From Blepharisma japonicum (taxonomy: Eukaryota; Ciliophora; Heterotrichea; Heterotrichida; Blepharismidae): 64,000 bases of DNA. The translations under genes were made by a program, and so were the position numbers. The notes under the pieces were generated by a model. The model worked only from the letters and a program-made list of their open reading frames with translations. It searched no databases and had not been told where the DNA came from. The stretch covers positions 372,001 to 436,000 of the forward strand of contig CATKHK010000002.1 in assembly GCA_949751835.1 (NCBI GenBank), given 5' to 3'. Positions 36,249 through 47,373 of this stretch are shown here, piece after piece (the stretch's first letter is position 1; each line of letters starts with the position of its first letter).

Positions 36249-36513
36249 ATGGAAAGGTCTTTGCTTCAGATCTATAGAGACTGGATGAAAGCTTGCAGAC
36301 ATATGGGCAGAGAGGTAAGCATTAAGTTAGAGTACAAAAACAGAAGCCATACGATCTTTAGTGAGAAGAGAATGAAAAAATCATCAATTTGAGACTGATG
36401 CTGAAAAAATTGAGGAATTTAGAGAAGGGCAAATAAGAGGACTAGGAAATTACCTTATATACACAGTGAAATCTGAGTTAATTGACAAAAAACCTGAAGA
36501 TATCACTAAATAA
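36249..36513 (+). CDS. LYR-motif (complex 1 LYR family) protein, two exons (82 aa)
   Basis: Read straight through, the frame breaks early; removing a 16-base GT..AG intron at 36315-36330 restores one 83-codon frame ending TAA. Exon 1 encodes MERSLLQIYRDWMKACRHMG plus RE. Exon 2 continues STKTEAIRSLVRREWKNHQ, then FETDAEKIEEFREGQIRGLG. This is the LYR pattern: L-[LI]-x-[LI]-YR at the first helix, a basic REW/F helix and a G-Q-x-x-L third helix. LYR proteins are mitochondrial assembly factors that bind the acyl carrier protein and help build iron-sulfur or respiratory complexes. Which LYRM type this is cannot be told. TGA is used once as Trp (RREWKN). Very short genes of this kind are easy to miss. 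Confidence 0.8.
36315..36330 (+). other. 16-base spliceosomal intron
   Basis: GTAAGCATTAAGTTAG. It has GT and AG ends, and its removal restores the LYR frame and family motif, while retaining it leads to stops. Confidence 0.8.
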
Positions 36514-36567
36514 CCCATAAATCTTTATTAACCCTCTTTCATATATTTATGCTTAGTTTTAAAATAT

Positions 36568-37878
36568 TTAATTAAATAGCTGTTTGTATTCATCTGGGTA
36601 ATTTCCTTTATATATTTTCATTACATCTGCAAAAATCCTTGGTGCTAATTTCGGGTCTTTCAATTCCATTTCTGCAATAGCAAGTATCAATTTATCAACA
36701 CAGCTATAATCTTCAATTCTTTCTATATTAGCAATTGCATTTTCCACGATTGTGAGAAAAGAAGGCTCCTTTACAATCAATCCTGGGTTGTCTGTGCTCC
36801 ATCGAGGCATCATTACAGCAGCTCCGCTGATCTCATCAGGCATCATTTCTACACTATTTAGTGTCGAATTTGAGTTTGAAGAGCAATTGCTGGAATTTTT
36901 TCTATGGGTAAGTTGTCTCATTTTAGCACTTTCTGAACTGTGTGTGTGTCTGTGTGAGTTATCTGAAAGTTGCAAAATTGTATTGGCTGGCGACTGAGTT
37001 GATGAAGACCTAAAATGCTCCTTTTTCAATACAGTTGAAGAATCCAAGAGATCAGTCAAGTAATAAGTCTTTTTAGCATTTTTGATGAATTTGTGATTTA
37101 AAAGACTTTCTGTGTCTGGCCGCAAGTTTGGATTTTTTTCTAAACATTGCGTAATGAAATCTCTAAATGCAGGAGAGAAGGATTGATCCAGTTGTGGGGA
37201 TGGATCAGTTTGGATTCGAAATAGAGCAGATAAAGGAGGCAAATCCATATGTGGAGGCTTTCCTGTAGCAAGCTCTATTGCTGTAATGCCCACAGATCAT
37301 ATATCAGCTTTATAATCATAGCCAGACTGCACAACAACTTCAGGAGCCATTCAATAAGGTGTACCTACAAATGAGTTTCGCTTGTTCACACTTTCAGTTA
37401 TCTGAGCTGTGACTCCGAAATCTGCAAGCTTGACTTGTCCATCCATTGAGAGTAGAATATTTGCTGCTTTAACGTCTCTATGGATTTTTTTGTTAGAATG
37501 CAGATAAGTTAGTGCAAGTAGGAGTTCCTTGAGAAGAATAGGGATGTAGATTTCTTGCAAAGGCCCTCTAACCTTCAAGATGTCTTTAACAGATCCACCA
37601 GCTACGTATTCCATAACAATGTACAGCTTCCCTTCGTGAACAAAAGATTCGTAAAAATTGGTGATTCTAGGGTTTTGACATTCCTTTAATATCTGTATTT
37701 CTCTGTTTAAGGTATCCAACGAATCTTCTGTATCCTAATTTTAATTTACAGTGAGATCTATCACTTTCATGGCAACAATTTCTCCCGTTTCCTTGGCAAA
37801 GGCTTTAAAAACTTCTCCGAAAGAGCCTTTGCCTATTTTCTCAAGTAGCTCGTACTGCAGTAGACGCTCAATATCCAT
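36568..37878 (-). CDS. STE20-group kinase, GCKIII/MST type, two exons (431 aa)
   Basis: The kinase domain spans residues 1-260: [27 protein letters not shown], then VAMKVIDLT (ATP lysine). A 15-base intron (37735-37749) lies just after VIDLT, and exon 2 resumes [18 protein letters not shown], the typical next segment of MST3/MST4/STK25 kinases. [31 protein letters not shown] and TPYWMAPEV follow, the TPYW Trp being a TGA (37351-37353). The remaining about 170 residues hold a Ser/His-rich linker and a helical C terminus. GCKIII kinases act in polarity, cytokinesis and Golgi signalling with STRIPAK. Stop TAA. Confidence 0.88.
37735..37749 (-). other. 15-base spliceosomal intron
   Basis: Reading on the minus strand: GTAAATTAAAATTAG. 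Retained, it puts TAA in frame; removed, it joins VIDLT to DTEDSL within a conserved kinase subdomain. Confidence 0.88.
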
Positions 37879-38590
37879 TATATTATTTTAGTGAGATAAT
37901 GGGTAAGTTTATTTAAATTTAAAATCTTAGGAGAAACAAGCTCAGTTCAAATAAAAGGAGTTTTATAGCCTGTTTATCAGTTATCAATGATGATTAATAT
38001 ATAAACTCAAATTTAAATATTTAATTTATTATAAACTCTTTTTGCTTTACTATATTTTTTGGAATAATATGCAAAATTTTAATCTCTGATTACTCCCGTT
38101 TAATATTATCTTAAAATTCTTCTGAGGTATACCAGCAATAAAAGATCGAATGTTTAAAAAACAAAATTTTCTTAAGGTTGCATCTCAGTTAATAGTGTTA
38201 AATTAGTTCTTTCTGCTAATTAAGGTTATTATTGCTATGATGTGTAATAGTTATAAATGATATCTATTTAATAAAATAATTCAATCTCCATTATATTTTT
38301 AGTAATTAATAATTCTTCAACCTCTTAAATCGGGGCTCATAATAGACTCTTTTAAAGGTGAGCATGATTGAGAGAACAATTTGATTTATTTTTATCAAAA
38401 GTATTTGTGCATAATTTAAAAATTCATTTTATGTTTTCCTTTGATTTCTTGAAAATATCACTTAAAATTTCTGTTTTGACCAATAATACCAAGATTAGTA
38501 AGAAGATATTAATATTTCAACTGAAATTTTCTTTAAATTCTCTAAGTGCAAGATAGACATTTTCATGTTGAATAATTTGCTTAAAACATC
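37879..38590. other. Long divergent intergenic region, no gene
   Basis: These 712 bases separate the GCKIII kinase and P4-ATPase genes. A short frame near 38368-38556 is low-complexity and begins with no ATG in a good context. I see only A+T-rich DNA that presumably holds both promoters. Confidence 0.35.
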
Positions 38591-41500
38591 ATGGAAGAGC
38601 AACTTCTTCAAAATGAAGCCGACAGAAGAAGGTCTACATCCGTTGTAGCAACAGAAAGGACTTTTCAAATCCCACTCATTCAACCCCCTTATTTATTTAT
38701 ACCAAATACCATCAGCACAAGCAAATACAATTGTCTTACATTTCTCCCCAAAAATATATTTTATCAATTTCACAAATTAGCGAACGTTTATTTTTTAGTT
38801 ATTGCAGTTTTGCAAGCAATTCCTGCTATTTCTGTGTCTAGTGGTATTCCCACTATTTTATTACCTTTAATCTTTGTGATGACAGTAAGTGCAATAAAAG
38901 ATTTAGTTGAAGACCGAAAGCGTAAAAAGTCAGATCAAGAAGAAAATACGAGAAAAACCCAAATAAGGATTGGAAAAAGCTGAAGAAAAGTCACCTGGCA
39001 AGAAGTATGCGTTGGCGACATAATCCGTGTAAACAAAGACGAGTATTTTCCTGCAGACATCATTCTATTAAATTCAAGTGATTCGAAAGGAATTTGTTAT
39101 ATAGAAACCAAAAATCTAGATGGAGAAACAAATTTAAAGCACAAATCTGCAAATAAAGATACTCAAACTCATTTTGAAAATGATTCAATGCTCGATGGAA
39201 TTGAAGCGATGATAAGATGTGAAGGACCGAATCCAATGATTTATCAATTTAATGGATTATTAACAATTCTTGATACAGTGCTAGTATTAGCTGCTGAGCA
39301 GCTTTTGCTAAGAGGGAGTTCTTTGAAAAATACAGATTGAATTACCGGCATTGTTGTTTATACAGGCCATGAGTCAAAAATTATGCTAAATTCTCCGCGA
39401 GCAAGAGCAAAGAATTCTAAGCTTGAAAATCAAATGAATAGACAAATTATATACATTTTCTTTTTACAATTAGGTATATGCGTTTATGCAGCATTATATT
39501 ATGCAATATGATTCGATTTGTCTAAAAACGACACAGACATGTACTTAGAGTTGGAAAAAAGCTATAATAACGCTGGTGTCCAGTTTATACTTCAATTTTT
39601 TACCTGGATGCTTTTATTTACCAATTTTGTTCCGATTTCTTTATTAGTCACACTTGAAATGGTCAAGTTTTGCCAAGCTATTTTTATATCATGGGACTTA
39701 AAACTATACTATGAACCCACAGATACCCCTGCAAAAGTTCAAAGTTCCAATCTTAATGAAGAGCTTGGACAAATAAATTACGTTTTTTCTGATAAAACTG
39801 GCACCCTCACGTGCAATATAATGGAATTCAGAAAATTCACGATCGGAGGAATAAGTTATGGAACAAATAAAAGGGTTCCTTTAAATATGAAAATCCCTCA
39901 TGTAGATTTTGTAGATGATCGTTTCGATAAAACTTCTCCAGCGGCCTATGAATTTTTGATGCATTTAGCCTGTTGCCATACAATCATTACAGAAGAAAAA
40001 GATGGACAAATTGAGTATAAAGCAAGCTCTCCAGATGAACTGGCTCTAGCAAATGCAGCTAAGTTTTTTGGATATGAGTTTATGGGTAGAGATCAAGATT
40101 TGAATATTAATATTAAAGTCAGAGGAAAAGAAATGAAGATAAATGTGCTGAATGTTATTGAATTTAATAGTGACAGAAAAAGGATGTCAGTAGTAGTCAG
40201 AATGCCTGATAAACGTATCAAAATTTTATGTAAAGGAGCAGATTCGATTTTATTGCCGAGAATAAAGCAAAGTGATATTATTGATACAACTTGGGCACAT
40301 CTAGAAGAATATGCAAATGAAGGACTAAGAACATTAGTTCTGACTTCAAGGGACTTAACAGATGCTGAATACTTTGCATGAAACGAAAAATACTCTGAGG
40401 CACTCAAAGATATTCATAATAGAGATAAAAGGATCGCTGAAGTCAGTGAAGAAGTAGAAACAGGTTTGACTCTTCTAGGAGCAACTGCTATAGAAGATAA
40501 ACTTCAGGACCAAGTCCCTGAAACCATCCAATTCTTAAGAGATGCCGGAATCAATGTATGGGTACTGACAGGTGATAAAGTTGAAACCGCTATAAATATT
40601 GGATTTTCGTGCAATTTAATTACATCTGAAATGATCAGAATTATTGTTCAGAGCGCAAAAACTCAAGAAGTCCAAGAAGAGCTGCAAAAAGGCATATTAT
40701 CGACCAAGGCTGGATATGGATCAAAGTTTGTACTTGTGATTACTGGGGACGCTCTAATTAAGGCAATGAGAAACGAAATAAAGCCTCTATTAATGGAGAT
40801 CACTGATAGGTGTAATGTAGTCCTTGCGTGTAGAGTCAGTCCTCAGCAAAAAGCTGATATTGTTAAGCTCATCAGAGATTCCAAAGTAAATATTCGAACT
40901 TTAGCGATAGGTGATGGAGCAAATGACGTTAATATGATAACAGCAGCTCATGTAGGCATTGGAATATCAGGGTTAGAAGGGCAACAAGCTGTCAGGGCTT
41001 CAGACTACGCTGTTGCTCAGTTTTCTTATTTAAAGCGACTTATGTTTGTACATGGTAGAGAATGTTATAGAAGAAACGCTACTTTGATCTGCTACAACTT
41101 CTATAAAAACGTTCTACTAGCTATGCCTGTTTTCTTTTATGGAATGTTTTCAGTCTATTCTGGACAGCTGCTTTACAACCAATGGACTTATCAGGTGTTT
41201 AATCTACTCTTTGCATCGCTGCCAATTGTAATTTATGCTGTTTTTGATAAAGAAACTGAATATGAGGTTCTGGAAAATGACTCTAAGCATTATAAGCTTG
41301 GCCTAAGAGGAAGGTTATTCACCACATCAGCATTTTGGTTTTGGATTTTAGAAGCAACTTTGCAAGGTCTGGTGATCTGTATGATTTCCCTTAATGCTAT
41401 ATGCACAGTTTCAGGAGAGTGGGAAAGTGGTAGGATGGACTCGATGTATGTTTTTTCAGTTCTAGTCATGGGTCTTGTTATTATTGTAGTGAATATAAAA

Positions 41501-42023
41501 ATTGTTCTTTTCTCCTATATCCATTTTTGGTTTTCTTTGGTCATCGTTGCTATTAGCATCCTCCTATACTTTTTTGTGTCAGCAATTATAACTGAGTGAC
41601 TACCAATGGCTTCATTCCTTGATAATTATGATTCCAATAACAGTACTTCAAGGATGTTTAAAAACCCAAACTCTTATCTTTCAACAATTTTGGTTACTTA
41701 TTTCTGCTTTTTCTTGACTCCTCTAATATATAAAAGTATTGAGCTTGCAAATGTGCTTAGAGGGAAACTTGGAAAAGTTGCTGATGTTGAGTTGCCTGAA
41801 AATGTAAGCGATATGGATATTGATGAGGAAGAAGAAGAAACTAGAGACAAAGTTCTTAGTGATTTACCGATTGAAGATAAGCTGAAAGCTCAAGAAACCC
41901 TGAATTATTTCAGAAGAAGCTGTAAGTGATATTTTAGATACGGGCTTTGCATTCAGTGGTGATGCTGGACATGTGCCTCAATTAACAGAAAATTTAATTC
42001 ACAGAACTTCAATAGGATGGTAG
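38591..42023 (+). CDS. P4-type ATPase, aminophospholipid flippase, two exons (1138 aa)
   Basis: This membrane pump flips phospholipids such as phosphatidylserine to the cytosolic leaflet. The N terminus has TISTSKYNCLTFLPKNIFYQ and FHKLANVYFLV. NLDGETNLKHK is the actuator motif (DGET). The phosphorylation motif is SDKTGTLTCN with the catalytic Asp near residue 401. SPDELALA and KGADSILL follow, and GDGANDVNMI (about 774) is the hinge motif. About ten transmembrane segments can be traced, with two near residues 60-110, two after 300 and six in the C-terminal third. Several TGA codons are Trp. A 16-base intron at 41922-41937 is required: exon 2 continues YTGFAFSGDAGHVPQL, a typical flippase tail, and ends TAG. 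Retaining the intron gives an unrelated sequence. Length 1138 fits the family. Confidence 0.93.
41922..41937 (+). other. 16-base spliceosomal intron
   Basis: GTAAGTGATATTTTAG, inside the codon for the Tyr of YTGFAFSGD. Splicing restores the conserved flippase C terminus. Confidence 0.85.
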
Positions 42024-42094
42024 AGCTCATTTATAATTTTCTATATTTTAATATGAATTTAGAAATATTGAATAAATTAATTTACAAATATGCA

Positions 42095-43291
42095 TTAATT
42101 TTCTTTGTTTTCTCTCCCTTTTATGGACTTGGGAGCATTATTCTCACATTTATCCAAATCAATATGACTATTTGAGCTTTGTAAAACTCCAGAAAATTTC
42201 ATTCATGGGTCATCCCTGATTTGTGAGCACGTAGGTCTTTTATTCCAATCAGTCTGCAAAATTTTCCTGATCAGTGATTTTGCAAAAAATGAGACCCCAG
42301 TTGGCTCTTCAAAATTTCCAATCAATATATTTTTATATACTTCTTGGTCAGATTTGCCTCGGAACGGATAATTTCCACACAGAAGCACATATAAAAGTAC
42401 ACCTAATGCTCATATATCTGCTGATCTTCCATAATATTCCCTTCTTGCTACAATTTCAGGTGCCATGTAGCTAGGAGTTCCACAAAAAACAGTGTTCTTT
42501 TTATCAGTTGACGTATAAGTTGAAAATCCAAAGTCAATCAGCTTGATATTATTGGATTTATCAATCATGATATTTTCTAGCTTAATATCTCTGTGAGCAA
42601 TAAATAACGCATGGCAATAATCAATGGCTGACAATATTTGTCCAAAAATTCTCCTACCTTCGCATTCATTGACTCGCCTATTGGGCAGTGCTTTGAGATA
42701 TCTATTGAGGGACATACCTCCAGCATATTCCATGATGATATATATTTGGCTTTTTGTGTCTATAAATTCTTTCATTTTAATAATAAAAGGATGATTTAAA
42801 GTTTGCATGATCATGATTTCTTTTTTGACGTTTCTTTTTTTATGGGGGTCTATCAGCTTGCTTTTTTCATAAATCTTGGCAGCATATCTGGCTTGTGATG
42901 GAATATGAAATGCTTCTTTTACGACTGCATAAGATCCAATGCCAAGCACCTTCCCAAAATCATAAAATTCAATAGGGTCTTTTGCATTTTCCTCTTTTTT
43001 TGCAGAGCCTTGATTTGCTGTGTGGCTCGTGGATGCAGGCGTTTTAGATCGCTTTTTAATTATCAAAGTTGGTTTTGAGTTTCTAGGAGATGAAAGTTTT
43101 AAAATGCGTTTTGTTTCAAATATGTTTATATTTTTAGCTCTCTTTTCATTATTGCTACTTGGAGTGCGCTCTAATGTTGTGTTTGTTGGAGTCAAATTGA
43201 ATGTTATCATTGTTTTACTAAAAATATTTCTTGAAATTGGTTTCAAATTGCTAGTTCTATTCTTAATTTCTAACGGACATTTTCCTTGCAT
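42095..43291 (-). CDS. CAMK-like serine/threonine kinase (398 aa)
   Basis: A kinase domain occupies about residues 110-365: GKVLGIGSYAVVKEAFH, YAAKIYEK, HRDIKLEN, DFGFSTY and GTPSYMAPEI, then the SNF1/MARK-like ALGVLLYVLLCGNYPFRGKS. A TGA at position 42410-42412 supplies the conserved Trp of D[IV]WALGV. A long basic N-terminal segment (residues 1-105) has no clear domain. The short tail after the kinase includes a TGA-encoded Trp (RDDPWMKFSGV) and ends ENKEN before TAA. The closest groups I recognise are SNF1/MARK-type kinases within CAMK; no UBA or KA1 domain is present. Confidence 0.85.
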
Positions 43292-43438
43292 TTTTAATTT
43301 TAAGTTATTACGAATTTGGCACTAAAAATGAATTCTGATCTAATTATTCGTGCTAAATGCTTATTAAACAATTATATTAAATATTTATAGATCTATATTC
43401 ATTTAAAGAAATAAAATAAATTTGATTTTTAAGGCTCT

Positions 43439-44623
43439 TTAGTTTGTCATTATCACGTTATCGAGCAAGAGACAGAAAAGAGCTGCTGTTACTATTCCCA
43501 AGTTATTGAAACACAAACTGACATTAAAAGTTGCTTCTTTTAGCTCTTTCGGGAGTTTTTTGGTATTCAAAATCAAATAAGCCACATTCACGTAGCTCAT
43601 TCCTCCCATGCATCCAACCCAAATGCACAAAACAAATTCTCCCCACATAGTTAAAAATAAAAATTCAGCCTCAAACCACCACAAACAAAAATTGAAGGCC
43701 TGCAAAGCTGTAACAATTCACACTTGTGGCACTTTGAAGCACTTCAAAGACGATCTTGAGAAAAGCACTCCAATTTGATAGCAAAACTGTATAACAATAA
43801 ATGCGTTTTCTTTAAAAAAGTTTCCATTATCCGAATATTTTAATGTTGCTCGGTCTGCAAATCCAGTAATTACACAATATTCTAAAAAATATACACTTCC
43901 TAAATTAATTGCCCAAAATCCTGCTTCAGCCCAAATAATTGGGATTTGGCTTCGAGAAAATAAGGCATTTCCTGTTTCTGCTGAGACTTTCCCTATTTTT
44001 TCAACACTATTATTTTCAGGATTTTGTTCAACAAGTGGGATGCTTTTTATTGAGTTTTGTTTTTTGCTTTTCTTATAAACCCAGAGAAATCCTATCCAGT
44101 AAGGGATTAATAAAGGAGTGACTATCAAGAAGACTTGATAGTTTTCCAACCCTACTGCTCGGAAAATAAGTCATGCGCCTGAGCCGGCAACCCCAGCAAA
44201 CCCTGTGCCTGATGAAAATCCAACAATGTACTCACTTGGAAACGACTTTTGAAAGGCAAGATTAATGCATTCTCCCCAGGACTGAGACATCCCCATCAAA
44301 AGTGTCGCCAATAAAGCTATTGGGAATCCCCAGTTTCCATTTGCAGCAGAGCATATAGCCATCACTCCGAAAGATAAAACCATCGAGCATGCAATAATAG
44401 TAACCCTAAGCATTGTGTTCATCCCCACTAGGTATCGGAAATTCACAGCAAGCACTAATAAATTGCAACAAACCAGCATAAATTGGAACAAAGGCATTAA
44501 ATTTTGTTCCCCAAAATGTGTAGCGATATCTTGCGCACCGACTCCTATCATAACATATCCAAGGTTGTTTACAAGTCCAATTACAAACAAAATTGAGACG
44601 TGCTGCCAAAAATCAATATTCAT
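43439..44623 (-). CDS. CLN3: CLN3/battenin-family membrane protein (394 aa)
   Basis: The protein is a polytopic membrane protein with about ten to eleven hydrophobic segments and 394 residues, close to human CLN3 (438). Matches to the family include FFVIGLVNNLGYVMI-type first helix (LFVIGLVNNLGYVMIGVGAQ), GMSQSWGECINLAF and the SGTGFAGVAGSGAW segment after helix 4, where human CLN3 has a similar Gly-rich loop. TYFxEYxI-like helix VYFLEYCVITGFAD also fits. Two TGA codons are Trp, including the last residue of the Gly-rich segment. CLN3 resides in lysosomal or vacuolar membranes and its loss causes Batten disease in humans. Stop TAA. It is divergent from the next gene with only 50 bases between ATGs. 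Confidence 0.85.
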
Positions 44624-44673
44624 TTTATTTATGGGTGATCCTTTGAAATTTCATAATTATTTCTTAAGGTAAT
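44624..44673. promoter_or_regulatory. 50-base bidirectional promoter region
   Basis: Only 50 bases separate the start codons of two divergent genes, so both promoters and both 5' leaders must fit here or overlap the coding parts. The sequence is A+T-rich and I see no defined element. Confidence 0.4.
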
Positions 44674-45705
44674 ATGGCTTCAATCAATAAGAGCATGTCT
44701 GCGCTTTCCAATTTGGTTTTCAGAATACAAAAGGAGCCTTTAGGACCTAAAATGATCAAGACTCTGGAGCCAGTTTTTATTAAGCACAGATGCAAAATGT
44801 CTCATATTGATCTTAGCTATATTGTAAAGCCTTATGCAACTAATCCTTGGGTTTCAAATGAAATGAAGAAAACAATAATCCAAAGTACTATAGAATTAAG
44901 AGATAAGCTGGAGCCTTTTAATATCATTAATATTTTGCCATGAGTATCAAAATTTGAAAATACAGAGAATTTATTTTATGTACTTCAGCAAAAAATGCTC
45001 TCGATTGATTGAATTCCAAAGGAAATTGCTATTCTACTGAGTGCTTATTCTAAAGTTAATGGGAGTGTATTTTTGTGAAAAAATATTGAAACAAATATTC
45101 TACGCTTGAAAAATAAATTAACCTCATATGAAATAAGTGATTTTCTCTTTAGCTATACTAAGAAAAAAATAAAAACTCAGCTCTTCGATGAATTAAGAGA
45201 AATTGTGATGAAAATCCCATTTAAATCGAATGATGTAGTCTATACTATGTACTCATACATAAAAAACGAAGATTATGATGCTTTACTAATTGAAAAACTA
45301 TTAAGAGAAGTTAATATTAAGGAAATTTCACTTAAAGAACTAAGGATGCTTTATATTACAGTCCTAGACATCCAAAGCCATTTTATTGAGAAATCTAAAG
45401 CTGCTAGCAACTTAAATTTAGAAAAATTCACCAAAAATTTGAGTAATTTTACAATTGAAATTGAGGCATTGATTCGTAAAAATTTGCAAAACTTTCATAT
45501 AATTGATTTAATATCAATCCTCGAAAATGTCGACAAATATAGGAGGCCATTTTCAATCAAATCGCTTGGACAATTAATCGCATCTACAGATCAATTAGAA
45601 GGGGAACTTTCAATTAGAGGATTTGAAATTGTAGCCAATATACTTGCTCAAAACAATCTCCCTATCCCAACCCCATTAATAAACCTAATTTTTACTTTAA
45701 TTTAA
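44674..45705 (+). CDS. Unknown helical-repeat protein (343 aa)
   Basis: The frame is interrupted by three TGA codons read as Trp (INILPWVSKFEN, MLSIDWIPKEI and VFLWKNIET) and ends TAA. The protein is helical throughout, with a regular hydrophobic spacing and no catalytic motif (IVMKIPFKSNDVVYTMYSYI, IDLISILENVDKY). Such alpha-helical repeat proteins in ciliates are sometimes mitochondrial RNA-binding factors, but I see no RAP, PPR or HEAT signature strong enough to name it. Confidence 0.65.
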
Positions 45706-45756
45706 ATTTTTTGTGTATAAGTTTAATTAAATTTACAAATACCAAATTTAGGGATC

Positions 45757-47103
45757 TTATATATTGTAGAAATCCTCATAGCAAAAAGTTGGCTTATCAA
45801 AATTTTTTCCTTTTATTGGCTCTTGATTTAAAATTAATGATTCGATTGGCTCTTGGTTTATTATTGGCGACTGCATTGACTCTTGATCAATTATTGGTAG
45901 TTGTGTTGAAGGAGAGAATATGGAGCCAGCACTTCTTGCTCTATTTTCAGGACGAAGTCTAATGAGTCCATCAACAACTTCAATATTTGCATTATTGAAT
46001 TTAATTTCATTAATAAATCGCCTTTCTTCCTCCAAATAGTCTAATTGATCGCTTCCTCGTTTATATTTTTCATTGAATTCATTAACTGTCTTTACATGCT
46101 TCATCAAAGAATCCCTAACTTCCTTAAACTTTTCATTAACTTCCTCAAGCTGAGATGAGTCTCTTTTCCTATTTATTGGTGCCAGCTTATTTTTTAGAGT
46201 TTTCATAGAGCTCTGCCAATTGTCTTTTGCTTCAGTCTTTTTCATTTGTAGCAAATATTTTTCAATTGTATTGATTATTGAGCTTATTTTTAGTCCACTG
46301 ATGTTTTCAATGATTTTATAAATACACTCGGAATTAATGTTTTCATCTTGCTGGATCATGGCACCAATTTTACCAATTTGATTATAAGCCCCTCGAGGAT
46401 ATGCGCTGGCAATTGCACCTTGGCTTTTAACATCATATATGTCATCAAGTTCTTCCAGTAACTGTTTCATTTTTTCAGGGACATTTTCTAAATCGAGGCT
46501 CCTCTTCCTTTTTAATTCGGCATTTTGCGACTTGGAAGCTGAAGCATTATGAATTAAATTATGAAATTCTTCAGCGCTGATGACATAGTAGCCTTCTTTT
46601 TCTGCCTTTCAAAATTCCCGCTCTCCATCAACTGAAATATAGCCTTCATGCTCATCATCAATGAAATCATCATCTAAATCATACAAGTTTTCATTAATTC
46701 CATAAGAGCCACTGCTAAAGCTTTCTTCACTTCCTTCTTCACTTCCTTGGCTATTTTGATTTTCAGGTCTTTCTTCATGCTCTTCCGTCAGTGTGTTCAG
46801 TTCAAAATTTTCATCAATTTTCTCAATTTTATTTCTGTGCTGTCCAATTTTTTTAGATAGTGCCAAATACCCATATTTTTCAAGTCTTTCAATCAGCCCT
46901 TGCATAAAAACGGGATAAGAGTGAGACTCTTCAGATTTATCTGAGGAAGAATCAGAAATATCATGCTCTTTATTATATTCTTCAACTAAACTTGCATACG
47001 AAACAACTTTATTTTTCGAGAGATCAATTTTGAAAGAATAAGAAAAGGAGTTTTGTGTGCTTGCTTCACTTCCTTCATTTGCTTCTTTCTTTTCGGAGTC
47101 CAT
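45757..47103 (-). CDS. Acidic coiled-coil protein with a short C-terminal repeat (448 aa)
   Basis: The frame spans ATG at 47101-47103 to TAA at 45757 with one TGA as Trp (46609-46611). The first 165 residues are acidic and Ser-rich (MDSEKKEANEGSEAST, EEGSEESFSSGSYG, DDDFIDDEHEG). The middle holds a coiled coil (residues 200-390). Near the C terminus a 10- to 11-residue unit is repeated about three times: LPIIDQESMQS, PIINQEPIES, LILNQEPIKG. I recognise no family. The repeats suggest a partner-binding tail. Confidence 0.65.
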
Positions 47104-47373
47104 TGCTTAAACCAGAATTTTAAATTTACCATTTTGCTTTAGCGCTAAAAATACTTAATCCTTAAAGAATTTATAAATAAGGTCTTTGAAAATATTTCAT
47201 AGTATTATCAGATATTATATTGATTTAAATTAATAACTTAAATTTATTTTTAAAAGGATGAAATGACCGACTTTGATTAAGAGAATTTAAATAGAATCAA
47301 GGGATAGAGAATTTACTAAATATAAATAATTACCATCAATTGTACTTTGTTCAAATTATTAATAAAGCATTAT
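47104..47373. promoter_or_regulatory. Divergent intergenic region
   Basis: A 270-base A+T-rich gap between two divergent genes, presumed to contain both promoters. No extra frame with a credible intron was found to extend either gene. Confidence 0.3.
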
